In this document: piece by piece, positions 48,392 to 57,988 of the stretch
How positions within the stretch are numbered: the stretch's first letter is position 1
How the letters are laid out: each line of letters opens with the position of its first letter
Assembly: GCA_037443425.1 (NCBI GenBank)
Contig: JBBIOI010000003.1
Location: 1-64,000 of the forward strand
Length of the DNA stretch: 64,000 bases
From: JBBIOI01 sp037443425
Lineage (GTDB): Bacteria; Desulfobacterota; BSN033; UBA1163
Direction of reading: 5' to 3'
Program-made: the position numbers and the translations under genes
Notes under the pieces: generated by a model
Databases searched by the model: none
What the model was told of the DNA's origin: nothing
What the model saw: only the letters and a program-made list of their open reading frames with translations

Positions 48392-48910
48392 ATGTTTAAA
48401 CACAATCGATTAAAATACTTCATCATTATTTTGTTATTCTTTTCTTTAATTCTTACACAATGTAGTAAAAAGAAGGAGACACTATCTTCCCCTGCACCAG
48501 ATTTTCGTTTAAACACAATAGATGAGCAGGAAATTACCCTCTCTGCATTAAAGGGAAAGGTTGTTCTACTTGATTTCTGGGCCACCTGGTGTGGACCATG
48601 CAGAGAATCTATTCCTCACCTGGTTGAGGTTTATAAAAATTACCATGAAAAGGGGTTCGAACTTATAGGAATGAGCATTGATAAAAAAACCGAGGTTGAA
48701 ACAGTAAGAAAATTCGTAAAATCAATGGGTATCTCATACCCCATTATAATGACATCAGATGACGTTATAAGAAGCTATGGTGTAAGTTCTATACCTACCT
48801 CCATATTGATTGATAAGAATGGTAAAATAAGAGAAAAAATCGTTGGCTTTAATACATCAATTGCACGACGTATTACAAAGCAGATAGAAGATCTTCTTTC
48901 TGAATCCTAA
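48392..48910 (+). CDS. TlpA/ResA-like thioredoxin-fold protein, membrane-anchored
   Basis: 172 residues. N-terminal hydrophobic segment ending LILTQCSKKK, either a lipoprotein signal (with an unusual Gln before the Cys) or an uncleaved anchor. Then APDFRLNTIDEQEITLSALKGK, active site FWATWCGPCRESIPHL and SIPTSILIDKNGKI. Such proteins reduce disulfides outside the membrane, often for cytochrome c maturation. Forms a pair with trxA. Confidence 0.9.
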   Translation: MFKHNRLKYFIIILLFFSLILTQCSKKKETLSSPAPDFRLNTIDEQEITLSALKGKVVLLDFWATWCGPCRESIPHLVEVYKNYHEKGFELIGMSIDKKTEVETVRKFVKSMGISYPIIMTSDDVIRSYGVSSIPTSILIDKNGKIREKIVGFNTSIARRITKQIEDLLSES

Positions 48911-48912
48911 AC

Positions 48913-49926
48913 TTATTCCCATATCCCATCAATCTTTGTATGACAATGAATGCATTCACCTTTCACTATATAGTTTTTTAAGATTCTAAATCCGATTCTC
49001 TGGATTATGGCTCTTTTACATTTCGGGCATATGGTATCCTCACCTTCTTCTCCCGGGATATTCCCACAATACACATATCTCAGACCTGCCTTGATTCCAA
49101 TATCCCTTGCCTTATGAAGAGTTGACGGAGGTGTTCTGGGAGGATTTCTCATCTTATAGGTTGGGTAGAAAGCTGAAATATGCCATGGTACATCAAGCCC
49201 CAGGGAAACAATGAACTGGGCAATCTCCTCAAATTCTTCCTCAGAGTCGTTTAAAGTAGGTATTACAAGTGTAGTTACCTCAACCCAAATACCCATCTCC
49301 TTCATTATTTTTAAGTTTTCAAGTACAGGTTTCAATCTTGCTCCACATACATCTTTATAAAATTTCTCTTGAAAACTCTTTAAATCAACATTGGCAGCAT
49401 CCAGATAAGGTTGAATAGCCCTGAGGGATTCTTCACTCATATACCCGTTTGTGACAAAAATATTTTTGAGCCCTTCCTTTTTTGCAAGGATTGCTGTCTC
49501 ATAGGCATATTCAAAATATATGGTTGGTTCTGTATATGTATAGGATATGGATCTGCAATTATACTGTTTTGCCAATGAGACAATCTTTGATGGCTCCACC
49601 ATATTCCCTTCGATCCTTCCATTCTCATCCCTTGGCATCTGTGATATCTCATGATTTTGACAATGAAGGCATCTAAAATTACATCCTACAGTGGCAATAG
49701 AAAACGACCTTGATCCAGGAAATAGATGAAAGATTGGCTTCTTTTCAATTGGATCTACATTCATAGAGATTACACGACCATATACCAGAGAATAGAGTCT
49801 TCCATCCCTGTTCTCTCTTACTCCGCATATCCCTCTCTTAGATGGTGAAATACTGCACCGGTGACGACAGAGATAACATTCCACCTTACCTTCCTCAAGC
49901 CGATTATAAAACATTGCCTCCTTCAT
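48913..49926 (-). CDS. amrS: AmmeMemoRadiSam-system radical SAM protein (AmrS-like)
   Basis: 337 residues. Radical SAM cluster CNFRCLHC (CxxxCxxC) after FSIATVG; N-terminal CYLCRHRCSISPSKRGICGVRENRDG and C-terminal CPKCKRAII and CIHC are the extra Cys pairs of this family. The family co-occurs with Memo and AMMECR1 genes, which are not in this window. Reaction unknown; role in modification inferred from family only. Confidence 0.9.
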   Translation of the reverse strand: MKEAMFYNRLEEGKVECYLCRHRCSISPSKRGICGVRENRDGRLYSLVYGRVISMNVDPIEKKPIFHLFPGSRSFSIATVGCNFRCLHCQNHEISQMPRDENGRIEGNMVEPSKIVSLAKQYNCRSISYTYTEPTIYFEYAYETAILAKKEGLKNIFVTNGYMSEESLRAIQPYLDAANVDLKSFQEKFYKDVCGARLKPVLENLKIMKEMGIWVEVTTLVIPTLNDSEEEFEEIAQFIVSLGLDVPWHISAFYPTYKMRNPPRTPPSTLHKARDIGIKAGLRYVYCGNIPGEEGEDTICPKCKRAIIQRIGFRILKNYIVKGECIHCHTKIDGIWE

Positions 49927-49974
49927 CTCATTTCCCTCACTTTAAGGTAAGCGCAACCCTGAAAGATGAGAAAC

Positions 49975-51141
49975 TTAAAGATCAAAATGTTTAAGTTGTT
50001 CGAGAACGTAATCCCTGATAGCCTGTGGTTTGGGTAGATCCCATAGAATCTTTTTCTCCTTAATAAATGGAAGAAGCAGTTCTTTTAGCTCTCCACCGCA
50101 TGAGCATCGATTAAACTCATCATTAACGTTTTTAAAAGGAACGATCTTGTCCTGATAACATTTTGAACAGCGAAGCACACTCTTAGAACCTGACATCTTA
50201 CCCCTCTTTGCTAATGGCCTTCCATCAATTTCTACGATATCCATAGCAAAGTCTATAACCCTCGCATTAATGATAGAGGTACCAACTCCATAGGCATCAA
50301 CGACTGGGTTTAGGCTTAATATCCTATTCTCATCTAATCCACCGCTTACAAAAATCTGGACATGTCCGTAACCTCTTATATTCAATTCCCATCTAATCTC
50401 CTCTATAATCTTTTGAAAATCTCCCCTTCTTGAGCTTGGTGTATCAAGTCTAACCCCAAATAGTCTTTCACCAAGGGCCTCTGCAACCCTTATTGCCTCA
50501 ACCTTTTCATCGTTGAATGTATCTATAAGGGAAACCCTCTTTACCCTCGGATCTATGACTTCATCGAATGCCTTTGTTGCTTCAACTGTGTCACCAATAA
50601 GAAGGATAAGGGCATGGGGCATTGTCCCCATTGGCTCTTCATCCAGTAACTCAGCATCTTTAACCACAGAAACACCATCACAGCCTCCTATGAATGCACT
50701 TCTTTCAACCATTGGAGCAATAACAGGGTGAATCCTTCTTGCTCCGAAACTTATCACCCTTCGGTCTCCTGCAGCCTTTTTACAACGCGCTGCCTTTGTA
50801 GCTACTCCCGATGCCTGACAGAGCAGTCCTAAGATTGATGTTTCATATATCCCAAATTCTGTATACATCCCTTCTATTTCCATTACTGGTTCATAAGCCC
50901 TAAATATCGTTCCCTCCCTCATTGCCCTTACATTCACATTCAGGTCTTTAAGCAGATAAGATGCCTCCTCAATACCTGCCAGTACTCCCCATCCATAGTC
51001 TTCTGGGAATCTCTTTGCAATAAATTCTGCCTTCACCCATTTATCTATCTTTTTCGCCTTTAGTATCTCCATTGTCCTTACAAAATATACATCTGTTAAT
51101 TTACCTTCTTTAATCTCTTTTGGATCTGCAATGTGAAACAT
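49975..51141 (-). CDS. Nicotinate phosphoribosyltransferase
   Basis: 388 residues with VISFGARRIHPVIAPMVERSAFIGGCDGVS, DTFNDEKVEA, VRLDTPS and IFVSGGLDENRI, the short form of NAPRTase seen in archaea and many anaerobes, with a C-terminal zinc ribbon (RCSKCYQ and RCSCGG). It makes NAD precursor NaMN from nicotinate. Alone on the minus strand between amrS and the TtcA-like gene. Confidence 0.9.
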   Translation of the reverse strand: MFHIADPKEIKEGKLTDVYFVRTMEILKAKKIDKWVKAEFIAKRFPEDYGWGVLAGIEEASYLLKDLNVNVRAMREGTIFRAYEPVMEIEGMYTEFGIYETSILGLLCQASGVATKAARCKKAAGDRRVISFGARRIHPVIAPMVERSAFIGGCDGVSVVKDAELLDEEPMGTMPHALILLIGDTVEATKAFDEVIDPRVKRVSLIDTFNDEKVEAIRVAEALGERLFGVRLDTPSSRRGDFQKIIEEIRWELNIRGYGHVQIFVSGGLDENRILSLNPVVDAYGVGTSIINARVIDFAMDIVEIDGRPLAKRGKMSGSKSVLRCSKCYQDKIVPFKNVNDEFNRCSCGGELKELLLPFIKEKKILWDLPKPQAIRDYVLEQLKHFDL

Positions 51142-51220
51142 GGTCTCATCTCCAAAAATTGATCTATTTTTAATTATATAACAGAATTTTTAGCCCCCTG
51201 TCTATAAAAATATTTTATTT

Positions 51221-51919
51221 CTATTTAGCCTTTTTCAAACTGTAAAACATATAATCCGGTTTTATGTTTGAAAGAGCACGAAATATATTCCCTTTTACCT
51301 TCTTATTCTTCTCTTCGAGGGTTTCAATCAATCTCTTTATCTCAGCCCGCTTTGTTTTACCAGAAACAGGACAACCGCTCGATCCAAAAGGAAGGCCTTT
51401 CTCAATTGCATAACGATGAAGCATTTTCTCTTCAATAAATACAAGGGGTCTAATGATAGTGATCTTTCCTTTAAAAAGTGTTTGAATCGGAAGCATTGTG
51501 CTTATCTCAGAAGAATAAAAAATATTGAGAAGAAATGTTTCAATAATATCATCTTTATGATGCCCCAAGGCAATCTTATTACATTTCATTTCTTGTGCGA
51601 TTTTAAATAGTCTCTTCCTCCTCTCCCATGAACAGAGGAAACAAGGATTCTCTCTGTTTTCCGAACTGTTTGCCCTTAGCCCGATATCAGTAACTTCGAT
51701 ATGGTATTGAATCCCCATATTCTCAAAATGATCCTTTATCACATTGGCCTGCTTTGAACCAAAGCCAAGATCGATGTGCGAAGCTATGAGTTCATAATTA
51801 ACAGGACTGTCCTTACCCCCTGATACCCCTACTAAGATTCGGTCCCCATCCTGGATAAGGTCATAATGATGAATTGCCTTTCCAACAAGGCTTCTTAATC
51901 TTTTCTCCCAAAATGTCAT
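51221..51919 (-). CDS. TtcA-family PP-loop tRNA-thiolation protein with a deletion after the P-loop
   Basis: 232 residues. P-loop SGGKDS (33-38), CFLC and GHHKDDIIETFLLN define a TtcA-like enzyme that thiolates tRNA. In E. coli TtcA about 14 residues (a helix) separate SGGKDS from the PIN-x-S-L-V-A strand; here SGGKDS runs directly into PVNYELIASHID. The frame is open, so it is an in-frame deletion or a real variant. Activity is therefore uncertain. Confidence 0.75.
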   Translation of the reverse strand: MTFWEKRLRSLVGKAIHHYDLIQDGDRILVGVSGGKDSPVNYELIASHIDLGFGSKQANVIKDHFENMGIQYHIEVTDIGLRANSSENRENPCFLCSWERRKRLFKIAQEMKCNKIALGHHKDDIIETFLLNIFYSSEISTMLPIQTLFKGKITIIRPLVFIEEKMLHRYAIEKGLPFGSSGCPVSGKTKRAEIKRLIETLEEKNKKVKGNIFRALSNIKPDYMFYSLKKAK

Positions 51920-51959
51920 CTTTCATTATTGTCTAATATATAAATTGAGCGATTCAAGT

Positions 51960-52037
51960 TAGTCATTGAGAGGCGAAGCCAAAGTAATCTTAACCAAATT
52001 GTCGTTCCGAGCGAAGCGAGGAATCTATTAGATTGCC
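51960..52037. repeat. Dispersed intergenic repeat
   Basis: AGTCATTGAGAGGCGAAGCC ... GTCGTTCCGAGCGAAGCGAG is the degenerate form of a repeat common in bacterial intergenic regions (GCGAGGCGAAGCC and GAGCGAAGCGAGGAATC cores). A partial inverted copy is at 58371-58402. It lies in the gap between the glycosylase and TtcA-like genes. Confidence 0.6.
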
Positions 52038-52110
52038 ATACACCCTTTGGTGCCTCCAATGAATAATATTTAAAGGATTTTATAAAAAATCGTTCAATTT
52101 AGATAATAGT

Positions 52111-52770
52111 TTATCCCTCTTTATACCTCAAATCTTTAATTGGACATACATCACATTTCGGCACCTTTCTACAAAAATTCTTTCCAAGATGAACCAGAAG
52201 GGCATGATATTCATTGAATAACTTTTCATCATATGTTAGATGAGTCATAAATATTTCTTGGATCTCATTATAAGAAGCACTAACAGGTATGATATTATGC
52301 CTTGATAGGATTCTTTTTGTATAAGCATCTACCACAAAGATAGGCTTTCCTAATGCATATAATATAATACTATCGGCAGTCTCGGGTCCGATCCCATTTA
52401 CCATAAGTAGCTTCTTTCTCAATATTTCAAGGTTTTCAAGCTTCATTTTATCGAGACTTCCATTATACTCCTCAAAAAGAAAATTTATAAATGCCTTTAT
52501 TCTATCTGCCTTTATTCGATAATATCCTGAGGGCTTTATCAAACGAGCCAATTTTATTTTACTTATTCTCTTTATACCTTCAGGATTTAAGAGTGCCTCT
52601 CTCTTTAGATTATCTATTGCCTTTTCGACATTATTCCATGATGTATTCTGTGTAAGTATGGCACCTATTATAACCTCAAAGGGGGAATCCGCAGGCCACC
52701 AATTTCTTGGTCCAAATTCTTTATAAAGTCTATTAAAAATCTCCCTTAGTATGGATTTCATTGACTTCAT
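52111..52770 (-). CDS. Endonuclease-III-like HhH-GPD DNA glycosylase, atypical
   Basis: 219 residues with the HhH-GPD core: LTQNTSWNNVEKA, VNGIGPETADSI (helix-hairpin-helix) and FVVDAYTKR with the catalytic Asp148. The Lys of bifunctional Nth (in G-x-x-K-T-A) is Glu130 here, so beta-lyase activity is unlikely. The C-terminal cluster region has Cys200, 206 and 209 but the fourth Cys is missing (CPIKDLR). It is probably a monofunctional glycosylase similar to the MagIII group. Overlaps the ABC permease gene by 4 bp. Confidence 0.82.
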   Translation of the reverse strand: MKSMKSILREIFNRLYKEFGPRNWWPADSPFEVIIGAILTQNTSWNNVEKAIDNLKREALLNPEGIKRISKIKLARLIKPSGYYRIKADRIKAFINFLFEEYNGSLDKMKLENLEILRKKLLMVNGIGPETADSIILYALGKPIFVVDAYTKRILSRHNIIPVSASYNEIQEIFMTHLTYDEKLFNEYHALLVHLGKNFCRKVPKCDVCPIKDLRYKEG

Positions 52771-53897
52771 TTCAGTCTCTTCTTAAAACGGAGTGAACTA
52801 ATAAAAAACATTACTCCACCAAGTATAGCCAATGGTATCATTTGTGAAGCCAAGACCTCAAGCCCAACTCCTTTAAGAAATACCCCTCTAATAATGATTA
52901 AAAAGTATCTTAATGGGCTTAGATATGTAACATATTGTAACCATTCGGGCATATTTTCCAATGGAAAGGCAAAACCTGATAGGATGAATGCAGGAATAGC
53001 AAAGAAGAAAGTCGAAATCTGTGCCTGTTGCTGAGTTGATGAGATTGTTGATATAAACAGACCAATCCCGATTGAACTTGTTAGGAACAGAAAGCTTCCC
53101 AATAGTAAAATAGCAGGGTTCCCTCTGAATGGTACCTTAAACCATGTAATACCTATTATTGCTATCAATACTACATCTATAAAACCTATCATTGCAAAAG
53201 GTATCGTCTTTCCTAAAATGAGTTCCCAAGGACGGATGGGTGTAACCATAATCTGCTCAAGTGTTCCCATTTCACGCTCTCTAACAATAGCCTGAGCTGT
53301 AAGTATTATAGGGATAATAAAGGCTATAGATGCAATAACTCCGGGGATATAGAAGAACCTACTCTCAAGATTAGAATTAAACCATATCCTACTTTCAATC
53401 GTTACTCCTACCTCTTCAAATCGAGCCATACCCTCTCTATTAAGTTTTTGAAACATTGTTTCTCGAGAGAATTCAGAAAGTATTTGATTTATATAACCCA
53501 ACGCAATAAGGGCAGTGTTTGATTCTGTGCCATCTACAATGATCTGGATATTAGCTGTATCCCCTTTTTTAATCCTTTTTGAAAACCCGCTCGGTATTTC
53601 AATACTCAATATAATCTTTCCCTTTTTCAGTAGTGCTTCGATAGTGGATATATCCTCTGGATAGTCAATAGCCTTAAAATATTTTGAACCCAAAAATCGA
53701 TAAATAAGTTGTCTTGAATCCACCGTTCTATCAAGATCCCTAAAGGCAATAGCTATATCTTTTACATCAAGATTTGCTGCATAGCCAAAAATAATCAGTT
53801 GAAAAATAGGAGGGACAATGAGCGTTATCCTCAAACGCCGATCCCTCAGAAGCTGAATCATTTCTTTTATAAATAAATATCTTACCCTTTTAAACAT
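52767..53897 (-). CDS. ABC-2 type transporter permease (YbhR/YbhS-like), subunit 2
   Basis: 376 residues: one N-terminal helix (RRLRITLIVPPIFQLIIFGYAANLD), a large external domain (about 45-175) and five C-terminal membrane helices with REREMGTLEQIMVTP. The layout is that of YbhS/YbhR. With the second permease, two ATPases and HlyD-type adaptor it forms an exporter for an unidentified lipophilic or toxic compound. Starts one base after the end of the preceding permease. Confidence 0.92.
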   Translation of the reverse strand: MFKRVRYLFIKEMIQLLRDRRLRITLIVPPIFQLIIFGYAANLDVKDIAIAFRDLDRTVDSRQLIYRFLGSKYFKAIDYPEDISTIEALLKKGKIILSIEIPSGFSKRIKKGDTANIQIIVDGTESNTALIALGYINQILSEFSRETMFQKLNREGMARFEEVGVTIESRIWFNSNLESRFFYIPGVIASIAFIIPIILTAQAIVREREMGTLEQIMVTPIRPWELILGKTIPFAMIGFIDVVLIAIIGITWFKVPFRGNPAILLLGSFLFLTSSIGIGLFISTISSTQQQAQISTFFFAIPAFILSGFAFPLENMPEWLQYVTYLSPLRYFLIIIRGVFLKGVGLEVLASQMIPLAILGGVMFFISSLRFKKRLK

Positions 53898-55033
53898 TAC
53901 CTCAGTTCCTTTTTAAAAAGACTTATTGCCAAAGAAAGTCCTCCAATCCCCATAAGTATTAATGTGATGGCCTCAAATATTAAAAGATTTAATGTCGATC
54001 CTTTTAAGAAGATTTCTTTTGAGATAGTAACATAATAACGAGGTGCAATTGCATAGGTAATGGTTTGAAGCCACAGCGGCATATTTGAAATTACAAATGT
54101 GAACCCTGAGAGAAGAAATGTTGGTAGAAATCCAATGATCATTGCCAATTGATTTGCAAAGATCTGTGTCCTTGCTATAGTCGAGATTGCCATACCAAGG
54201 GCAAGCGTAACGATAAGATAGATACATGAGAGTGAAAATAGGAGTAAATGACTCCCTCTGAATGGGACATCGAAAATATACCTTCCCATAAAAAATGCAA
54301 GAAATAAATCAATAAGACCGATAAAAAAGTATGGAAACAACTTTCCAACAATCAATTCCCCCTTTTTTAAGGGTGTTGATATTAGAAGTTCCATTGTTCC
54401 CCTTTCCCATTCTCTTACAATTACCTGTCCTGTTAGCAAAACCCCGATGATAGACATGATTACCGCTACTAAACCAGGGATAAAATAATTCTTTGATTCC
54501 ATCTCTTCGTTAAACCAAACCCTTACTCTCCCATCAAGTGGGATGCTTGGCCTTTTACCAGTAATTCTTTCAATCTTTAAAAATGTCTTTTCTTGATTAT
54601 ATTTATTCGAAATTGCCTGAACATAACTAAGAATTATATTAGCTGTATTGGAATCTGTCCCATCAAGTAAAACAGAAACCGAGGACTTCCTCCCTGATTT
54701 AATATTTCTTGAAAAATCCCAGGGTATTATCATTCCCATTTTAATAGCCCCACGGTCAATCAATGTCTTTATCTCATCCTCCCGATTAACAAAATTTCGA
54801 ATATAAAAATAGGGTGAACCACTGAATTGATAGATAAATGTTAAGCTTTCTTGACCTCCATCCCTGTTAAGGATTGCCACAGGTACCTTTTTAACATCGA
54901 GTGTTACAGCATAACCGAAAAGAAGCATCAGGAGAACGGGCATTAAAATCACAAGTGAAAGGCTCCTCCAATCGCGGTAAATATGGATAAATTCTTTTCT
55001 TATGATTGCCCATGTTCTAAAAAGATTCATCAT
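53897..55033 (-). CDS. ABC-2 type transporter permease (YbhR/YbhS-like), subunit 1
   Basis: 378 residues with the same arrangement as its neighbour: RRLS-like DWRSLSLVILMPVLLMLLFGYAVTLD at the N-terminus, extracytoplasmic domain, then REWERGTMELLISTPLKKGEL and a set of helices. The two permeases are homologous and presumably form a heterodimer. Overlaps the ATPase gene upstream by 4 bp. Confidence 0.92.
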   Translation of the reverse strand: MMNLFRTWAIIRKEFIHIYRDWRSLSLVILMPVLLMLLFGYAVTLDVKKVPVAILNRDGGQESLTFIYQFSGSPYFYIRNFVNREDEIKTLIDRGAIKMGMIIPWDFSRNIKSGRKSSVSVLLDGTDSNTANIILSYVQAISNKYNQEKTFLKIERITGKRPSIPLDGRVRVWFNEEMESKNYFIPGLVAVIMSIIGVLLTGQVIVREWERGTMELLISTPLKKGELIVGKLFPYFFIGLIDLFLAFFMGRYIFDVPFRGSHLLLFSLSCIYLIVTLALGMAISTIARTQIFANQLAMIIGFLPTFLLSGFTFVISNMPLWLQTITYAIAPRYYVTISKEIFLKGSTLNLLIFEAITLILMGIGGLSLAISLFKKELR

Positions 55034-55974
55034 TTAGCCTCAATTCTTTTGATCAGTAATACGAAAACATCTTCCAGAGATGGTGAAATCCAGTCAATTC
55101 TTTCTACAAGGATCTTATTCTTTTCCAATAAAACCTTTATCCTTTCAGTTTCAATCTCATCTTTTAATACGATATGAAGGCCATTTCCAAAAATCGAAAT
55201 TTCATAAATCCACGATTCCCTTTTCAACAGATCATAAGCAGGGATAATAGGCCCACATCTAATCTCCATAATCCCTTTTTTATGTGCACTCCATTTTAAT
55301 TCAGTTGGGCTCCCGAGTGCTATGATCTTTCCTTGATAGATCATTGCTAATCGATCACAATATTCAGCCTCATCCATATAATGGGTGGTAACAAAGATAG
55401 TTACACCATTGTCTGACATCTGTTGAATAATTGACCAGAAATTTCTCCTCGAGATTGGATCAACTCCAGCGGTTGGTTCATCCAAAAAGAGTATCGATGG
55501 CTCATGTAGTAATGCACAACCCAAGGCAAGTCTTTGTTTTAGACCTACGGCCAGTGTTTTGGTTATTTGAGTTTTATAATCTTTTAATTTAACCAACTTA
55601 AGAACCTCTTCTTCTCTTTGCCTTTGCTTTGAACCCGAAAGGCCATAAATACCGCCAAAAAAACGGAGATTCTCTATAACGGTCAGATCCTCGTAGAGTG
55701 AAAATTTTTGCGACATATATCCAATAACCTGCTTTATCCTCTCATGTTCTTTTATGATATCAAAACCAAGGACCTTACCTTTTCCGTAGGTGGGCATTAA
55801 AAGTCCACATAGCATTCTTATTGTTGTGGATTTTCCAGCGCCATTGGGTCCTAAGAAACCAAAGATCTCTCCCTGCTTGACCTTAAAACTTATATGATCA
55901 ACAGCTACAAACTCACCAAATATTTTAGTAAGCTTTTCAATTTCAACTGAATAATCAACCATAAAATTATTCAC
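55030..55974 (-). CDS. ABC transporter ATP-binding protein, second of two
   Basis: 314 residues. Walker A GPNGAGKST, signature-region LAVGLKQRLALG (a variant of LSGGQ), Walker B ILFLDEPTAGVDP, and H-loop VTTHYMDEAE. The LAVG variant resembles the second half of E. coli YbhF. Overlaps both neighbours by 4 bp, so the exporter is translationally coupled. Confidence 0.93.
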   Translation of the reverse strand: MNNFMVDYSVEIEKLTKIFGEFVAVDHISFKVKQGEIFGFLGPNGAGKSTTIRMLCGLLMPTYGKGKVLGFDIIKEHERIKQVIGYMSQKFSLYEDLTVIENLRFFGGIYGLSGSKQRQREEEVLKLVKLKDYKTQITKTLAVGLKQRLALGCALLHEPSILFLDEPTAGVDPISRRNFWSIIQQMSDNGVTIFVTTHYMDEAEYCDRLAMIYQGKIIALGSPTELKWSAHKKGIMEIRCGPIIPAYDLLKRESWIYEISIFGNGLHIVLKDEIETERIKVLLEKNKILVERIDWISPSLEDVFVLLIKRIEAK

Positions 55975-56912
55975 TTTCGATCAATGTGTTTATCCCTTCT
56001 ATTTCTAACCATATAGACAAAGGCATCCTCAAGGGAAGGCCTTACTCTCTCGAGGCTTAATATCTTAATGGCCTCTTTTTCAGCGATCTCCCTAATTAAT
56101 CTTTCCCCTTCTATTTGTTCATCCATAAAGATATGGATCTTATCTCCGGATAATAATGAACTTTTAAATATCTTTACCTCATCAATTAATCTGATTATTC
56201 TTCGATTATTGTCAGTCCTTAATTCGAAAATAGCTTCCTTTATCATGTCTTTTATTTTATTTGGCATATCTGTAACAAGAATTTCTCCTTCGTATATCAA
56301 TGCGATGCGATTACATCTCTCTGCCTCATCAAGATAAGAGGTCGAGAAAAGTATCGTTACACCTTCTTTTAAGAGTTCATAAAGTATTATCCAGAAATCC
56401 CTCCTTGAAAGTGGATCAATCCCTGATGTGGGCTCATCAAGAAGCAGGATTTCAGGTTTATGTATAAGCGCACATATAAGGCCCAGTTTTTGCCTCATCC
56501 CGCCTGAAAGATTTTGTGCCTTATGTTTCTTAAAATTCTCAAGGTTTGCAACTTTTAGAAGCCTCTCAATCCTTTCTTGTTTTACCCTTCTCGGAACTTT
56601 ATAAATATCTGCATAAAAATTGATATTTTCAATTACTGTTAAATCATTATATAGGGCAAATCTTTGAGGAAGATAACCAACCTTTTCTTTAATAAGATCT
56701 CCATCCTTTTTTATATCTAAACCTGCAATTTTAGCTTCTCCATGGTCAGGCGGTAAGATGCCACATAAGATCCTAAGAATAGTGGTCTTACCTGAAGCAT
56801 CTGGACCAACAAGACCAAATATCTCTCCCTTTTTCACTTCAAGATTTAAATCCTTCACTGCAATTAAGGAATTAAAGATTTTTGTGAGATTTGATGTTTG
56901 AATACAAAGCAT
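55971..56912 (-). CDS. ABC transporter ATP-binding protein, first of two
   Basis: 313 residues. Walker A GPDASGKTT, signature LSGGMRQKL, Walker B ILLLDEPTSGIDP and switch STSYLDEAE (Ser in place of the usual His of TTHYMDEAE). In E. coli these two ATPases are one polypeptide (YbhF); here they are separate genes with a 4-bp overlap. The missing switch His suggests one degenerate site. Confidence 0.93.
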   Translation of the reverse strand: MLCIQTSNLTKIFNSLIAVKDLNLEVKKGEIFGLVGPDASGKTTILRILCGILPPDHGEAKIAGLDIKKDGDLIKEKVGYLPQRFALYNDLTVIENINFYADIYKVPRRVKQERIERLLKVANLENFKKHKAQNLSGGMRQKLGLICALIHKPEILLLDEPTSGIDPLSRRDFWIILYELLKEGVTILFSTSYLDEAERCNRIALIYEGEILVTDMPNKIKDMIKEAIFELRTDNNRRIIRLIDEVKIFKSSLLSGDKIHIFMDEQIEGERLIREIAEKEAIKILSLERVRPSLEDAFVYMVRNRRDKHIDRK

Positions 56913-56916
56913 GTAA

Positions 56917-57915
56917 TTAATGTTTTTGAGGATTTGAATCTAACAATATAAGTCCATCAGCAGGCATACCTGGCTTAAGCTCCCTTTCATTATTCGGGAT
57001 ACTTATCTTTATCCTATAAACCAGGGTCACCCTTTCTTTTTCTGTTTGAATACTTTTGGGAGTAAATTCTGCCTGTGAAGAGATATAAGTTATTTTCCCT
57101 TTGTATTGCTTTTTTGGGGTCATATCGGTTGTAACTATTACCTCTTGACCCCATTTCATCTTCCCAAGATCGGTTTCAGGTATATAGGCCCTTAGCCAAA
57201 CATTTTCAATATCCGCCAATGTAAGAACAGATGTCCCTGGATTAACAATCTCCCCTACTTCAGCAGATTTGACCAATACAATCCCTGAAATGGGCGAGTA
57301 AAGGCTTGTATAACTTAATTGTGTTTCTGAGAGTTTAAGCTGCGCACGTGCTTGCTCCACTTGTGCTTTTGCATCCTCAATATCTTCCTTTCGAGGTCCC
57401 TCTTTTACAAGCTCAAAATTCTCCTTTGCCATCTGAAACGATGCCTGTGCAATCTTATATCCTGTTTCTGCATTATCGAGCATCTCCTTTGGGATAACAT
57501 GCCTTTCGAAAAGGGCCTTCATCCTTTCGTATTGAACTTTTTTATTCTCCAAATCAAATTGGGCCTGATTTAGTCGGGCTTCGGCCTCTCTTAATTCTTC
57601 TGGTCTTGAACCAGCCAGTAGTTTATTCAGCCTTGCCTGTGCTGAATGAAAGGCTGCCTTTGCAAGCTCGAATCTATACCTTAGATCCTCATCATCAAGC
57701 TTTGCAATTATCTTCCCTTTCTCAATCCAGTCGCCTTCTTTGACATAAATTTGGGTTATCCTGCCAGATATTTTAAATCCTACGTTCACCTCTGTAGCCT
57801 CAATATTCCCAGAGACTTTTATGTAATTGTTCCCCTTGTTCTTTTGAGGAAGAAGAAAATATATAAATATAGAAATGAAGGCAATTATTATTATAAAAAC
57901 GAAAATTTTCCTCAT
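56917..57915 (-). CDS. HlyD-family membrane fusion protein (YbhG-like)
   Basis: 332 residues. N-terminal membrane anchor (MRKIFVFIIIIAFISIFIYFLL), biotinyl-lipoyl-like halves (VKEGDWIEKGKIIAKLDD, LYSPISGIVLV), a long coiled-coil hairpin rich in Glu/Ala/Lys (about 75-195) and a beta-barrel with VTLVYRIKISI. It links the ABC complex to an outer-membrane exit duct. First gene of the operon, ATG 57915, promoter at 57949-57977. Confidence 0.93.
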   Translation of the reverse strand: MRKIFVFIIIIAFISIFIYFLLPQKNKGNNYIKVSGNIEATEVNVGFKISGRITQIYVKEGDWIEKGKIIAKLDDEDLRYRFELAKAAFHSAQARLNKLLAGSRPEELREAEARLNQAQFDLENKKVQYERMKALFERHVIPKEMLDNAETGYKIAQASFQMAKENFELVKEGPRKEDIEDAKAQVEQARAQLKLSETQLSYTSLYSPISGIVLVKSAEVGEIVNPGTSVLTLADIENVWLRAYIPETDLGKMKWGQEVIVTTDMTPKKQYKGKITYISSQAEFTPKSIQTEKERVTLVYRIKISIPNNERELKPGMPADGLILLDSNPQKH

Positions 57916-57948
57916 TTAAGTATCCCTTTATAAGATTAAAACAAAAAA

Positions 57949-57977
57949 ATTATAGTTTCTATCTCTTAGCTTGTCAA
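57949..57977 (-). promoter_or_regulatory. Consensus sigma-70-type promoter of the exporter operon
   Basis: Minus strand TTGACA (57977-57972), exactly 17 nt, TATAAT (57954-57949): a perfect consensus. Leader about 27 nt to ATG 57915. Repeat copy 3 ends 11 nt upstream of the -35. Confidence 0.85.
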
Positions 57978-57988
57978 AATTTAATTAT

